DNA from: Rhynchopus sp. YZ270_cl-10
Lineage: Eukaryota; Euglenozoa; Diplonemea; Diplonemida; Diplonemidae
Reading direction: 5' to 3'
Length of the DNA: 64,000 nt
NCBI GenBank assembly: GCA_964035575.1
Contig: OZ037849.1
Location: 372,001-436,000 of the forward strand
Shown here: one piece after another, positions 12,814 through 22,831 of the stretch
Numbering within the stretch: position 1 is the stretch's first letter
Layout: each line of letters opens with the position of its first letter
Program-made: the position numbers and the translations under genes
The notes under the pieces: model-generated
Told to the model about the DNA's origin: nothing
Database searches by the model: none
The model's input: the letters and a program-made list of their open reading frames with translations, nothing else

Positions 12814-13812
12814 ATGGAGAAGTATCGTAGATTCAGTGATCAGGGTACAGGTATTCAGCCCTTCGTGCCGATGAGATGCACCGAGTCCGCTGTAACTCGT
12901 TTCCTAATCACCCCTGTGGTGCTACTGCTCAGGTTTCCTCTTGTGTTCGTTTTTGGTGTATTAATTGCTGTGTTTGGTGTAGTTTTGCCCGCCGCTGTTG
13001 GTGCGCTGGTGCCGTCATTGGGACAGCTGCTTCGTTCATTGCTTTTGAAGCCTCTTCTCCGTATTCTGCTACTGGTACTTGGGGTTAACTTTACCCACCG
13101 CACATGGCCACTTTCTGTAGACCGGCCTGAGTCGCCGTACTATGCCGGCGGTGACATTGTGGTGACGAACTTCTGTTCCTATGTTGACGTGCTGTACCAT
13201 GCGTTGCGCCTTGCACCGGTCTTCGCATTTGCACATGATGACACAGATGGGACAACACGCGTCGTTACTCTTGGCCTTATTGGTGCAATGCGCTATGCAG
13301 CTGCGTCGTACGAAACACAGCTTACTGCCTATGAAAATAGCACCACGGTGGCGGAGGCGTCTGCGATGGCGGCGCAGCGTGGTGCTCCGTTGGTTCTGTT
13401 CTTCGAAGGCACGCCGACGAACGGGAAGGGTGTGCTGGCGGCGCCGGATCGTCTCATCACAGGGACTCCTCAGAAGACAACGAAGTTCCACCTGACGGCA
13501 CTGCTCTACCACGACTCATCGAGCGCCTCCGTGACGGAGCGGCCGTCGCTGACCTACCCCTCTACAGGAGGCGTTCAGGCACACCTTTGGGGTCTTCTCG
13601 CCACCCCCCTGCACTCCGTCAAGGCAGTGACAGTGTCACCCTCCCGTGTACCGCAGCTCTCTGCAATTCCGGACCACAGCCTTCTCTGGAAATCCCTCAT
13701 CGCAAAGCTCTGTGAAGCATCAGGGCTCAAAGCAATGCAGCTCAAGCGGAAGGACAAAGCAGCCTTCCTGGAACACTGGTTTTCAACACAGGGCAGCAGT
13801 TATTTGAAGTAG
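12814..13812 (+). CDS. PlsC/LPLAT-family acyltransferase-like membrane protein
   Basis: The 332-residue protein resembles the lysophospholipid acyltransferase (PlsC) superfamily, whose members transfer acyl groups from acyl-CoA to lysophospholipids at the ER. Residues about 27-92 are strongly hydrophobic and could form two or three membrane segments. Motif I reads NFCSYVD at 119-125, so the usual catalytic His of HX4D is Phe120 while the Asp is kept. The motif III-like block is FFEGTPTNG at 196-204, which normally binds the phosphate of the acceptor. The first ATG in the frame is at 12,814; upstream in-frame sequence lacks an ATG. The missing His suggests a catalytically altered or inactive paralogue. 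Family assignment is good; substrate is unknown. Confidence 0.75.
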   Translation: MEKYRRFSDQGTGIQPFVPMRCTESAVTRFLITPVVLLLRFPLVFVFGVLIAVFGVVLPAAVGALVPSLGQLLRSLLLKPLLRILLLVLGVNFTHRTWPLSVDRPESPYYAGGDIVVTNFCSYVDVLYHALRLAPVFAFAHDDTDGTTRVVTLGLIGAMRYAAASYETQLTAYENSTTVAEASAMAAQRGAPLVLFFEGTPTNGKGVLAAPDRLITGTPQKTTKFHLTALLYHDSSSASVTERPSLTYPSTGGVQAHLWGLLATPLHSVKAVTVSPSRVPQLSAIPDHSLLWKSLIAKLCEASGLKAMQLKRKDKAAFLEHWFSTQGSSYLK

Positions 13813-14404
13813 CAAAGGGGAAAAGAAGGAGGGGGGGAGAAGGGTGGGGAGAAGTAGAGAGAAGTATGATGTGTTCAAAGAGTTCCGTGTGAGGAAATAG
13901 CCGTATTTTTTTCCCGTTCGATTTTCTTTTCAAAAAGCAAAGAAAAAAATGTTGTGCGGAAAACGAAAAGGAAAAAGGGAAAAAGCAAAACAAAAAGAAA
14001 CAATTCGTACAACCAAGATTTCAAAGAAAAATGGAAAAATAAAACTAACAAATAAACGTATCTGATGGACAAATTGAATGGCAAATAATGGCATTTTGGA
14101 TTTTCACTCTAATGCCCTGGTCAAATTCCCTCAAAAAAGCAAAAAAAAGACCCTCTTATCAACAAAGATATCAAGCCCCCCCCTCTCTACTGCAATTCCC
14201 TACTTTGTTGCATTTGTTTCCCTCGCTCTTCTTCTCTTCTCTTCCTCCCCCCTTACCCCCTTACCCCCTTACCTTTCCCCTTCCCCTTCTCATTTTCCTC
14301 CCCTCCCAGACACTTTATGACATTTTTTTGGTGACGGAGGACGTGAGACTTGGTATTCTTGACCAAGCTCTCTTTGTTCTTCTATTCTTTTGCAAAAAAA
14401 AAAA
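13813..14404. other. Spacer, purine-rich then pyrimidine-rich
   Basis: A-rich sequence follows the acyltransferase stop. A pyrimidine-rich stretch at 14,160-14,310 includes three CCCCCTTA-like units at 14,247-14,273, and a 12-base A-run touches the next ATG. No gene is seen. Confidence 0.6.
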
Positions 14405-16354
14405 ATGTTGATTGTGCGCGGAGTGGTTCAGCAAAGATGGGTTGGGATCAGAGCGCCGCCTGGTCCTCGCCCACCTTGGAAGCAGGAGATGCAGCGGGTG
14501 CATGAGAAGAAGGGCGCAGAGCGGCGCGCTGCACAGAGCGAGGTCTGCAACTCCCACACCACCAACACCATCACCACCACCCCGACCCCCGCACCCAGTA
14601 ACCTCCATCGTAACAAAGAGTATCCCAGGCAGGATGTTCGCGCACCCCAACGTACGACACAGCAGACAGACAGGAAACAACAGCACAACGCCCCCCACCC
14701 CCGAAAAGCTCCGCTCAAAACCCAGCACAGTTCACACCCCATTCAGAGGCGTGCATCAGGGAGTGTTGGCACCCAGAGGCAGCATAGGAGGGTGCCTTCA
14801 CGGGGAGGTGTGGATGTGTCCAGAGTGGGGCAGAAGGGGGAGCAGGAGCGGAGGGGTGTCCCTGCAGAGGGTGCGTCGGCACAGCGGGGTCCAGAGCGCC
14901 TACCGGTCCGTGGGAGTGGGGTTGTGGGTCGGGTTGAGGGGAAGGTGGGGGTGCCTTCGCGGGGAGGTGAGGTGAATGTGTCTGGTGTGCGGTCTGAACG
15001 TATGGTGCAGCGTGCGTCGGTGTATAGGCCGAAGCGTGGTTCAGGGCGGAAGAGTGTGCCTGATGCGTCAGGTGGTGAGGTTGAGGTTGCTAGTGCGAGC
15101 ACACAGACGCGGACGCGCAGTGGTGCAGAGCGTATCATCCGCCCTGAGACAAAGTTCTCCGGTGTCGCGTCGCTAGTGAACACAAACGACGCCGTGATTG
15201 CGGCGTACCTGCGGAAGAACCACAAATACGCACGCGGCGGGGGGCACGACTCGGCACAGCGTGCACACCGTATTAACTTGCTCAGGCGCGATGTGGCGGA
15301 GCTCGACCGTCTCGGGTGCACGCTCGGCCTGCAGAGCATCGAAAGCGTTGTCACACTCTACCGTAAGATGGGTGCTGTGGGCATAGCTGCGGACTTCTTC
15401 CTCGACGCGCTGCATGGCGTGGCGCGCAAGGGTGTGGCTGGTGCGACTGGGATCGCAGTCACCAACAGTGCTGCTGGTACTTCAAGTACTGGCAGTGCCG
15501 GTGCTGCAGGCACCCTCACCTCTGAGGAGGGTCGTCTGCGGCGCACCCTGAACAGCCTGAACCCCGCCATCCTCTCCTCCGGCCTGCTTGCTCTTGTGCA
15601 GGCACGCAAGCTGGATGACTTTGCTACCCTCATGCGACTGTGCCCCGCACGTTTGGGCGACCATCGTGGTTCGTCTGTGTTCTCAGGCCCTACGAGTGTG
15701 TCGAACGCTGTCCTGGAGTACCTTACGCTGGTCGACGCATCGAGGGCAGAGGCGTTCTTCAAGGGCATGACGCGCACACGCACTGCTAATGCGACATCTC
15801 TTGCGCTCTACGTCCGTATATGCTCTGCGGATTCTGTAGTTACGCTTGCGCACAGCCTGCCCGAGGTGACGGACCTGAACCTGTCTGCCTTTGTACGGCG
15901 TGTTGGTGAGAACTCCCTTGCGGATGCGGAGAAGGTGTGGATGACACTGGTTCCGAAGCTGAAGACACAGACACATCCGAGTGTGCGTGCCTACAACACA
16001 TTGCTGCAGGTGGCACGGCTGCACAAGGAGGCAGAGCGGGTGCTGCACTATGTGACGGAGATGTCGGCGGTAGGCCTCCAGGGTGACGCTGCCACGTACG
16101 CAACGTGCATCTCTGCCTGTGCGGAGTGCTCTGCCTCACCGGACGACAGACTGGCCGTGATGGCGGAATCCATGTTCGACCACGCTGTCACCAACGGCTT
16201 CGGTGGCAATGTCTACATCTGCGCTGCAGTCGCTTGCCTCCACGCGCGCCACCAGAACATCGCGAAGATGAAGCAACTCGCAGACCACATGCACCTCGAA
16301 CAGGTCTTCCTCACAACAGTCATCAAAGGCTACATGGCAGAGCTTGGGATGTGA
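14405..16354 (+). CDS. Pentatricopeptide repeat (PPR)-like protein
   Basis: The 649-residue frame starts at the ATG ending an A-run. Residues 1 to about 240 are basic, rich in Arg, Ser, Gly and Pro, and low in complexity. They contain an internal duplication in which VPSRGG recurs at 14,791 and 14,950. From about residue 250 the sequence becomes helical repeats. The clearest PPR unit is near residues 527-562 (AYNTLLQVARLHKEAERVLH, then TEMSAVGLQGD), followed by a second helix pair. PPR proteins usually bind organellar RNA, and the basic N-terminus fits an organelle-targeting extension. The N-terminal 100 residues could instead contain unspliced intron or UTR, because later in-frame ATGs exist (for example 14,488). 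Target RNA is unknown. Confidence 0.7.
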   Translation: MLIVRGVVQQRWVGIRAPPGPRPPWKQEMQRVHEKKGAERRAAQSEVCNSHTTNTITTTPTPAPSNLHRNKEYPRQDVRAPQRTTQQTDRKQQHNAPHPRKAPLKTQHSSHPIQRRASGSVGTQRQHRRVPSRGGVDVSRVGQKGEQERRGVPAEGASAQRGPERLPVRGSGVVGRVEGKVGVPSRGGEVNVSGVRSERMVQRASVYRPKRGSGRKSVPDASGGEVEVASASTQTRTRSGAERIIRPETKFSGVASLVNTNDAVIAAYLRKNHKYARGGGHDSAQRAHRINLLRRDVAELDRLGCTLGLQSIESVVTLYRKMGAVGIAADFFLDALHGVARKGVAGATGIAVTNSAAGTSSTGSAGAAGTLTSEEGRLRRTLNSLNPAILSSGLLALVQARKLDDFATLMRLCPARLGDHRGSSVFSGPTSVSNAVLEYLTLVDASRAEAFFKGMTRTRTANATSLALYVRICSADSVVTLAHSLPEVTDLNLSAFVRRVGENSLADAEKVWMTLVPKLKTQTHPSVRAYNTLLQVARLHKEAERVLHYVTEMSAVGLQGDAATYATCISACAECSASPDDRLAVMAESMFDHAVTNGFGGNVYICAAVACLHARHQNIAKMKQLADHMHLEQVFLTTVIKGYMAELGM

Positions 16355-16453
16355 TGCGGATACAGCAGCGACTGGCAGCTGGCAGCTAGCCTACCCAAAT
16401 CAATGGAACAATCTCATTTGAAAGAAGAACCGCCTTTTCCACGTCGCCGATGT

Positions 16454-16461
16454 CTATAAAA
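16454..16461 (+). promoter_or_regulatory. Candidate TATA box (TATAAAAG)
   Basis: A good TATA match lies 33 bp before the ATG of a 70-codon open frame (16,487-16,699). The spacing resembles the TATA-to-ATG arrangement at the RecQ gene, but no transcript evidence exists. Confidence 0.35.
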
Positions 16462-16486
16462 GCCGATACGCCCCCTCTTTTTTTGA

Positions 16487-16699
16487 ATGAGAGATAAGCA
16501 AAAAACCCCTAACCCCTCTACAGGCCCAACGTGCAAGACAGGCGCACAACATTCCACCCCCAGAATTCCCTGTGAAGGTGGAATACGCGCATCGTGCCCG
16601 GGAGGTCAATTTACAACACCAACGGGACTCGTGGAAGAGAAGAGAGGCGAGCCAAGCCGCGAAGAAGGCAAACAAACAAACGAACGAACACACAGGTGA
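16487..16699 (+). CDS. Possible small hypothetical protein, 70 residues
   Basis: This is a short hydrophilic frame beginning MRDKQKTPNPSTGP, with three cysteines and no recognised domain or membrane segment. The only support is the TATA-like box 33 bp upstream. ACAG followed by GTGACA near its end could also be a splice donor, so it may be a first exon. It could equally be chance. Confidence 0.15.
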   Translation: MRDKQKTPNPSTGPTCKTGAQHSTPRIPCEGGIRASCPGGQFTTPTGLVEEKRGEPSREEGKQTNERTHR

Positions 16700-16869
16700 C
16701 ATCTTGGCGTGAGCGTCATGAGGGCACACCCCACACCCCACCCATTTTCCACTAACCTTCTGCCCCTCCCCCTCTACCGACACTTCTGCTCATAGAATCA
16801 TGGAACAGAAAAAAAGAAAAAAAAACCCCTCCTTGCTTTCACTTATTCAACTTGAGAATTTTTTTGTTT

Positions 16870-16960
16870 AGTACTCCCCCTTCATGTAGGAGTATGGGCT
16901 CATATTTGTGAGAATTTAATCAAAATTTTGTCCATTTTCCCAGATTGACCCCACCACTGA
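16870..16960 (-). repeat. Dispersed repeat family I, minus-strand copy
   Basis: The reverse complement contains GTGGTGGGGTCAA, then GGAAAATGGACAAAATTTT, then a CCCATACTC block. It matches the region around 32,868-32,955 in order and spacing. Confidence 0.6.
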
Positions 16961-17227
16961 CCGGGATCGGCTCAAAAAACGCCGTTCCGAACACTTTTTT
17001 TTTTGACCTTTGATGCAGTGCACATACACACCCCCTTTTTTTTTGGTGACAGTAAATAGCCGACTCCCGACTCCCGACTCCCGACTTCGACTTCCTACCC
17101 ACCAAACCTTATTTACATGCATGCACCCCTTTCACACCATTTCAGACATACACAACAAAAAATACGGATACGGGGGGGAGGGGGGGTTGTGAAGTCTTCT
17201 TAAGGCTGTTGTACGGTCTGAACAGCA

Positions 17228-18376
17228 ATGTCTATATATAATGGTAGTGTCGTGCCTGTAAGCACTGAAGAGATCACCTCGGCGCAGAACCGAACGTTGC
17301 ATTGGATTGCTGGTGTTGCTGCGGTGCTGTCGTTGTGCGGGTCGTCTCTTATCATTTTCGCGCTTCTCCGTGGGGAAGGGAAGAAGAAAAACCGTCTGAA
17401 CCTGCTGGTCTGGCTTTCTGTGGCAGACATCATTGCGAACATCGTTACTTTCATCTCCTTTGGCATTACAGCGGAGAACAGTGATTGCAAAGTGGTCGGA
17501 TTTCTTGTAACCTTCGCAGATTTGGCCAGGGTGCTGTGGACTGCTTGTTTCAGTATCGCCCTTTTTACCTCAATTTTTTTCAGTTATCGTACCGGGTTGA
17601 AAGCAGGGGATTTATTTCCATTCTTCTTTGCGTTTAGTTTTGGGGTTCCCATGGTGTTAGCTGTGGTAGGGGTGGCGATGGATGCGTACGGTGACTCTGG
17701 ATTTGATTATTGCTGGGTAAAGGACTCTGCAGACCGGATGTACTATTTTTACGTTCCGTTGTGGACGGTGATTCTGTTTAACTCTGTTGTGTACGGTGTG
17801 GTGTGGTGGGAATACCGTAGGGCCATGAAGCTACATCAAGGCAGCCTTGGTGCGAGCAACACAACCGCCACCTCGAAGGTACACCGTCTAAAATATTACC
17901 CCGCGGTTCTTGCTTTAGCCTGGAGCTTTGGTACGGTAAACCGTGTGGCGCAGTTGGCAGGAGAAAACTACTTTCCTTTAATGGTCCTTCAGGCAGCGTT
18001 CGCAAATTCTCAGGGTGTGATGAATGCGTTGGTGTATGGGTCTGACCCGATGCAATCGTTGCATCCATTGGTAATGATGTTGTGTTGTGGTGCGAAAGGG
18101 AGAAATGCAGAGCGTAGCGATTCAGGTGACATAGAACTGGAAGAGAAGAAGAAGAAGGGCACGCATACACAATACGCCTATCCACCCCCGGTAATCCTCC
18201 AGGAGTTTAGCGATGAGGATGCGCCAGAGGCCTTCGAAGTGCCAGGTGTAGCAGGCAGGAGCGGGAGTGTGCAGGGACTGCACCAAGTGGACACGACAAC
18301 GCCTGCATACGCAGCGCAAAGTCCTACAGGAGACGGCATAGAACAAGACATTTTTGTTGATGTTGATGTAATGTAG
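17228..18376 (+). CDS. Seven-transmembrane receptor, cAMP-receptor-like GPCR
   Basis: The 382-residue protein has seven hydrophobic segments at about 25-47, 57-79, 88-119, 129-150, 171-193, 221-240 and 248-271. Short loops and a C-terminal tail of about 110 residues complete the layout. The TM2 sequence VWLSVADIIANI, the TM6-7 pattern (LAWSFGTVNRV, then ANSQGVMNALVYG) and the loop cysteines Cys87 and Cys162 fit the cAMP-receptor-like (class E, CAR) family of protist and fungal GPCRs. N5 and N21 are sequons on the predicted outside. The tail carries an acidic patch and a KKKKG run. It would couple an extracellular ligand to a heterotrimeric G protein; the ligand is unknown. Two adenylyl cyclase genes lie 4 kb downstream, suggestive but not proof of a shared pathway. 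Confidence 0.8.
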   Translation: MSIYNGSVVPVSTEEITSAQNRTLHWIAGVAAVLSLCGSSLIIFALLRGEGKKKNRLNLLVWLSVADIIANIVTFISFGITAENSDCKVVGFLVTFADLARVLWTACFSIALFTSIFFSYRTGLKAGDLFPFFFAFSFGVPMVLAVVGVAMDAYGDSGFDYCWVKDSADRMYYFYVPLWTVILFNSVVYGVVWWEYRRAMKLHQGSLGASNTTATSKVHRLKYYPAVLALAWSFGTVNRVAQLAGENYFPLMVLQAAFANSQGVMNALVYGSDPMQSLHPLVMMLCCGAKGRNAERSDSGDIELEEKKKKGTHTQYAYPPPVILQEFSDEDAPEAFEVPGVAGRSGSVQGLHQVDTTTPAYAAQSPTGDGIEQDIFVDVDVM

Positions 18377-18655
18377 AAGGGCAAGAGAGGAGAAGGAGAG
18401 GGAGAAGGAGAGGGAGGGTGGGTGGGTAATATAACGTAAACGGAAATCCACGGAGATGTAGAGGAGGTGGCGGCAAAAAAAAAAAGAACGAAAAAAAATA
18501 ATGTAAAAGTGGATTTGTTCCTTGGGTGGGCTGCATAAGAAGTTTCCAGAAAAAAAAAAAAAATAAGGTTGTTTTATGTTTTGGGGGAGGAGGGGATAAA
18601 AATGCGAGTATTCTAACCTGGGGTGTGACATTGTCAAATTTTCTCCCATCTTTCA

Positions 18656-18689
18656 AGGTGACTAAGCATGAGAGGCTTAGGTTCATCTT
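18656..18689 (+). repeat. Dispersed repeat A, copy 1
   Basis: It reads AAGGTGACTAAGCATGAGAG followed by GCTTAGGTTCATCTT. CTAAGC and GCTTAG form a 6-bp stem around a 7-nt loop. Six clear copies occur in the window. Confidence 0.75.
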
Positions 18690-18818
18690 TCTTGTTCATG
18701 TTTGTAACGTCTCGAAGCGCCGGTGCACTGCGTCTCAGGAGCGTTTTTTTTGCACGATGAACTTCATTTAAATTTATTCTTCAAGTGTTCTCTGGGGGTT
18801 CGATAACCCGCGGGTAAA

Positions 18819-18871
18819 TAGTGCATGCGTCCCCCGATGAACGGTGAGGCGTTTGTTACTTTCAAAATCTT
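18819..18871 (+). repeat. Dispersed repeat G, copy 1
   Basis: Core TGCATGCGTCC, then CCGATGAACGGTGAGGCGTT, then a TTTCAA block. It matches copies at 27,640 and 21,770. Confidence 0.65.
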
Positions 18872-19170
18872 TCTCGTTTTTTCTTACGATCACCTACAAG
18901 CGTAGGCGGGTCAATATTTATTCAACAAAAAAAAAATATACCGTTCGTACAAATTTTCGACCATATTAATGTTCGACCTTTTCAGGATTTTTTTTTTAGA
19001 AGTTCGACCTTTTTTACGATAATTTGTACGAATACGGTACTAGAATACACATAGTTCTCGCTCCTTCATTCCCCAACTTGCCTTCTCCCTCCCCCAAAGA
19101 AATTAAAGTGAAATACAACACACAGAGAAAAGCATTTTCCTCTTTTTAAGCAACGATAGAAACCCTAAAA

Positions 19171-19243
19171 AAGTGGAGATTGCACCAACTGTGGCAACAC
19201 AACCCGAGGCAACTACACTACTCCAACAATTTATCAAAAAAAG
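19171..19243 (+). repeat. Dispersed repeat B, copy 1, A-run at 3' end
   Basis: AGTGGAGATTGCACCAACTG leads through CCGAGGCAACTACACTACTC to a terminal TTTATCAAAAAAA. It is nearly identical to copies at 31,704 and 49,356. The A-rich 3' end is SINE-like. Confidence 0.8.
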
Positions 19244-19402
19244 AGTACTATCTTTCACGTTGTTCCTCAAATATCCCATTCCCTCCTCCTCTTTCCCCTC
19301 CCTTCCCCTCTCCCCTCCCACCCCCATCAGGCAACACAAAAAAGGAGGGCACATTTATTAGAGTGCCCCTCTCCCTGTCCACCCTTTTCTGTTTCCTTCA
19401 CT

Positions 19403-22047
19403 ATGCCTTATATGTCATCGCGAAAGTCGACTTCATTGGCAGGAACAGACGTTTCGCAGTCGTTGGGGGGGGCATCTGGGTTGGCACTTGAGGCCAAGTT
19501 GGTTGAGGTGTTTTCTCGGTTCCTGCACAGCCATGACTGCGGCACTGCCCCAGCAGAATCATTCGCTGCGGCAGAGCGTATCCCTGCGCAGGGTCGTGAT
19601 GCGCTTATCCAGAGTGATGCACATCTGCTTTACCACCAGGTCACTAATGCGCTTGCCTTTTTGGGCATCTTCAGCAGCGCCGAAGAGTCCACTGCACAGG
19701 ACCAACGCATCATCATGAAGCTCTGGCCAGAGCTGTCCCCGCAGCAGGATGGGCGGTGCCGCCTGCCAGACTTTGTTCGTGTGGTGTCGGATCTCTTTGC
19801 TCTGGGGGAGTCGCATTCCCTCGCCTCTGCGCGCACAGCGTCTCGCGCCAGCAGTAGAATCTCCCCAGGACGGCCCTACCCAGAGGGCCGTGCTGGGAGT
19901 ACTGCGGCATCTCCGTCGCCTTCGCTTCCGGAGGCACAGAGGCGGATCTCACCACCACGTCGTACGATAGGTCTGCGTGTCTTGTCTGGGGCGGAGGTAG
20001 ACCAGAGACATGGTCAAAGTCAGCTTCCTGCGAGACACCCGAAGTTGGTTAATGTGATTGATAGTGGTTGGCGTGAGCCGATAGGGGAGAGGAGCCCGCG
20101 GAAGTCAGAGTATGTGCAGGAGGTGCGGACGTTGCGTGAGGCCTTGAAGGTGCGGGAGGACACAGAGGAGGCGGTGCTGCGGTCGCACAGCCGTGAGCAG
20201 GATGCGCATGGGAGGAGGGTGCTGGAGCTGGAGCATGAGAAGCGTGCGCTGCAGGCAGAGCGTGACGCCGCTCAGCGACATGCACAGGAGCTGGACGCAG
20301 AGCAGATGCGTACCATCCGCGAAGAGAACGACGCGCAAGAAGCAATAGAACGCGAACGCAGCAGACTCGCTTCTGCACTAGAAGAACAACAACGTGTCGG
20401 CATGGAGAGAGAACGTCAAGCCGCTGAAGCAGAACGTCTCCGCTGTGCCTCCCAAGACGAAGCCCTCCGCCTCCAACAAGAAACCCGCGCCGCACAATCC
20501 CAAGCCCATTCCTTGGCCCGCTCCATCGAGCGCGAAAGGGAAGAAAACCTGCAGCTCCAGTCACGTCTCTCACAGATGTCTGCCACAGCAGTGCACACCG
20601 ATGCTCTGCAGCGCGAGCACGATGCGGATAAAAGGGAAAGACAGCGTCTTGAGCAGAATCTGGCGCAAGAACGCCAGGAGCGCCAACGTCTGCAGGACGA
20701 ACTGAAACAGCGCGCGACGGTGCCTGAAACACCCCCTGCACATAGACAGCAGGTTGCACAGCTGGAGGCTCATCTGCAGACCAAGAACGCACAGGTGGAC
20801 AGCTTGCGGGAGGAGCTTGAGATGCTGCGCGCACACCCCCCTGCTAAGCATATGGTACGCCGCACCCCTGTGGAGACATCACGAAGCAGCCCTACACCAC
20901 CTGCAAGGGGAGGAGGACGACCACATGTCATCACCCCATGGACACAGGCGCATGCGCCAGTGTGGGAGGAAGGGAAGGGGAAGGTGATGGTAGGGGAAGG
21001 GGCAGGGGCCGGGGCCGTGAGGCGGATCTCGCCCGCACGCCAGCCCCCCCCAGCAGCAGCCGTGCAGGCTGCCGTCCAGGGGGTGATTCAGGGGATGTGC
21101 CAGGTGCCGCGTACACCCCTGGTACCACTCCCGTCGCCCATGAACAACCAAGAGTACATGCAGCGGAACACCGTACCCCAGAACATGGCAATGCAGCAGG
21201 AAAGGTGTGTGGGGGAAAAAGGGGCAGTGTTGTGTAAGATTTTTCGCAATTGTGTGAGATGCTCCGGCGGACCATCTGCCTTTCAGGAGGGTGTTTTTTA
21301 CACCTTCCCTAGGTTATTTGTCTGAACCTTGCCATCTCTTCTAAACAACATCAACATTACAGGATGCAACTTGACGTGTCTGTACCTGGTGGCGGCGTGC
21401 AGTCTGTGCACATCGACCCGAGCACATTAATGCAGCGCGGGGTGATGGTCGACTCTGGCGTGCCTGCAAGCTTCGGACAGCACCCTCCAAATGGCTTTGT
21501 GCCCAAACACATGCTAGGGGGAGGATACGGAGCACAGGGCGGACAGGGTGGACACCCCTCACCTACGTACACTTCTGACCGCCCTCTCTCTGAGTACAGC
21601 GATATGTCCCCGCAGCAGGAGTACTCAGACATGCAGCATCGGAGACAATGGGACGCACCGGTATGCCATTAAATTGAAAAGTGAAAAGTGAAAATTTCAT
21701 TGAATTCCACCTTTGTAAAGATGTGAGGCGCATTCATCCTGCAAGTTTTTTCCTTCCCTTTTTTTTTTCGGAGTGTCAGTGCCTGCGTCCCAGAGGCGTT
21801 TGCACTATCAACTTCACTTTTTTTTCTCCCTTTTTTTCGCATCGTCCTGCGATGCACACTGATTATTTCAACCCATCCTCTTTCACTCCCTTCACAGTCC
21901 CAAGCCAGGCCGTCCGTGCAGATGCACCCAGACCAGCCCCCCTTCGGGATGCAGCAGCGTCAGGCACCACCAAGCCATTGGAACACACAGATGTGCCCCT
22001 CTCCACGTGCCCACGAGATGGCCTACGTCGATCGGCAGCGGTGCTGA
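19403..22047 (+). CDS. Coiled-coil protein, three exons
   Basis: Exons are 19,403-21,204, 21,363-21,660 and 21,898-22,047, giving about 749 residues. The introns are GTGTGT...TACAG (158 bp, splitting an Arg codon after two bases) and GTATGC...CACAG (237 bp, between codons). Residues 1 to about 150 look globular and helical. About 155-230 is low in complexity. About 230-483 is a long charged coiled coil rich in Glu, Arg, Gln and Ala heptads. The C-terminal part is Gly, Pro, Gln and Met rich (for example MSPQQEYSDMQHRR). Intron 2 contains dispersed repeat G. I recognise no specific family; a cytoskeletal, centrosomal or scaffold role would be typical of such architecture but is a guess. Confidence 0.75.
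21770..21817 (+). repeat. Dispersed repeat G, copy 3, inside an intron
   Basis: AGTGCCTGCGTCC, then GAGGCGTTTGCACT. The terminal AGTGC and GCACT pair as a closing stem. It lies within intron 2 of the coiled-coil gene. Confidence 0.65.
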
Positions 22048-22702
22048 CCTTTGCACTCCACTTACTCAATTAACTTCTCCCCGACAATCTGTCAAAAAAA
22101 AGATATATTAGCATTAGCATTTCGACTTTCTTCTTCGGGCGGACCTTGTTGTACAGAACCCGTCCTCGGGCAGGTGATTGTCGAAACTACAAAAAAAAAA
22201 AAATCTTTACCATTTTTCCTCCTAATTGCGAGGGTGTTGTTATTATTGTTGCCTTTTGTTTTTTTGTTTGTGTCCACAGAGTCCGAGGGGTTATGTACAC
22301 CATATCCATTTGTTTTTGTGTTACGGCACCAATGCCACACCATTTTTTTTTCTAGATAGAGGCAAACCGGGAATGCTCTGGGGGGGAATCCAAAGGTGTC
22401 ACCCTAGTCCGAATTTACCCACACCCCCGCTCTCCTCTGCTCCTCCCTCCACTTTACTATTGAATATTGCCATAGAGAAAACAAACAAAAAAAAAAGTAG
22501 TTTCCAACCGGAAATTATGAATAAAAAAGGAAAGATTATGTGTTAGAGCCTATTAGAGATGTACTGCATAAATTCAATGCCAAAATGACCTGTCCTTCCC
22601 CCTCCCATTTTCTCACACCTCCTCCCCTCCTCCCCCTCCTTATATTTGACCCAATGTCTCCCAACACCGCCTAAAATTTTTTTAAAATCAGAAAAATAAT
22701 GA
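22048..22702. other. Spacer before the first adenylyl cyclase
   Basis: It contains repeat D copy 1 and several A- and T-runs. I found no sequence matching the missing N-terminal part of the cyclase that follows. Confidence 0.6.
22131..22203 (+). repeat. Dispersed repeat D, copy 1, A-run at 3' end
   Basis: TTCTTCGGGC, then TTGTACAGAACCCGTCCTCG, then GGCAGGTGATTGTCGAAAC and an A-run. It shares order and spacing with copies at 30,067, 31,792 and 42,005. Confidence 0.8.
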
Positions 22703-22831
22703 TGGCTCTACCAGCTCGGGTCCTCTGTCGTCATTCTTTCCGACCTCTTCGGCGCCGTCACCATTCTCCTCAAGCGGCCCTTAACGAACCGCCTCACGAT
22801 CTCCATCCTTTACGCACAGTGCGCGGTGTAT

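Larger units (their letters stand above)
16355..17227. other. Spacer with TATA-like box and repeat fragments
   Basis: It contains TATAAAAG at 16,454, a minus-strand copy of repeat family I (about 16,870-16,960), and four CGACTCC-type direct repeats at 17,061-17,088. No securely supported gene is seen. Confidence 0.5.
18377..19402. other. Spacer with dispersed repeats
   Basis: It holds repeat copies A1, G1 and B1 plus several A- and T-runs. At 18,958-19,018, TTCGACC recurs three times. GGGGTTCGATAACCC at 18,794-18,808 resembles a tRNA T-arm, but no tRNA body is present. Confidence 0.6.

Noticed and set aside
14247-14273. Interstitial telomere repeat (CCCCCTTA units)
   Set aside because: Only three units in a generally pyrimidine-rich stretch, too short to support.
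18794-18808. tRNA gene suggested by GGGGTTCGATAACCC
   Set aside because: No acceptor stem, D-arm or anticodon arm could be built around it.
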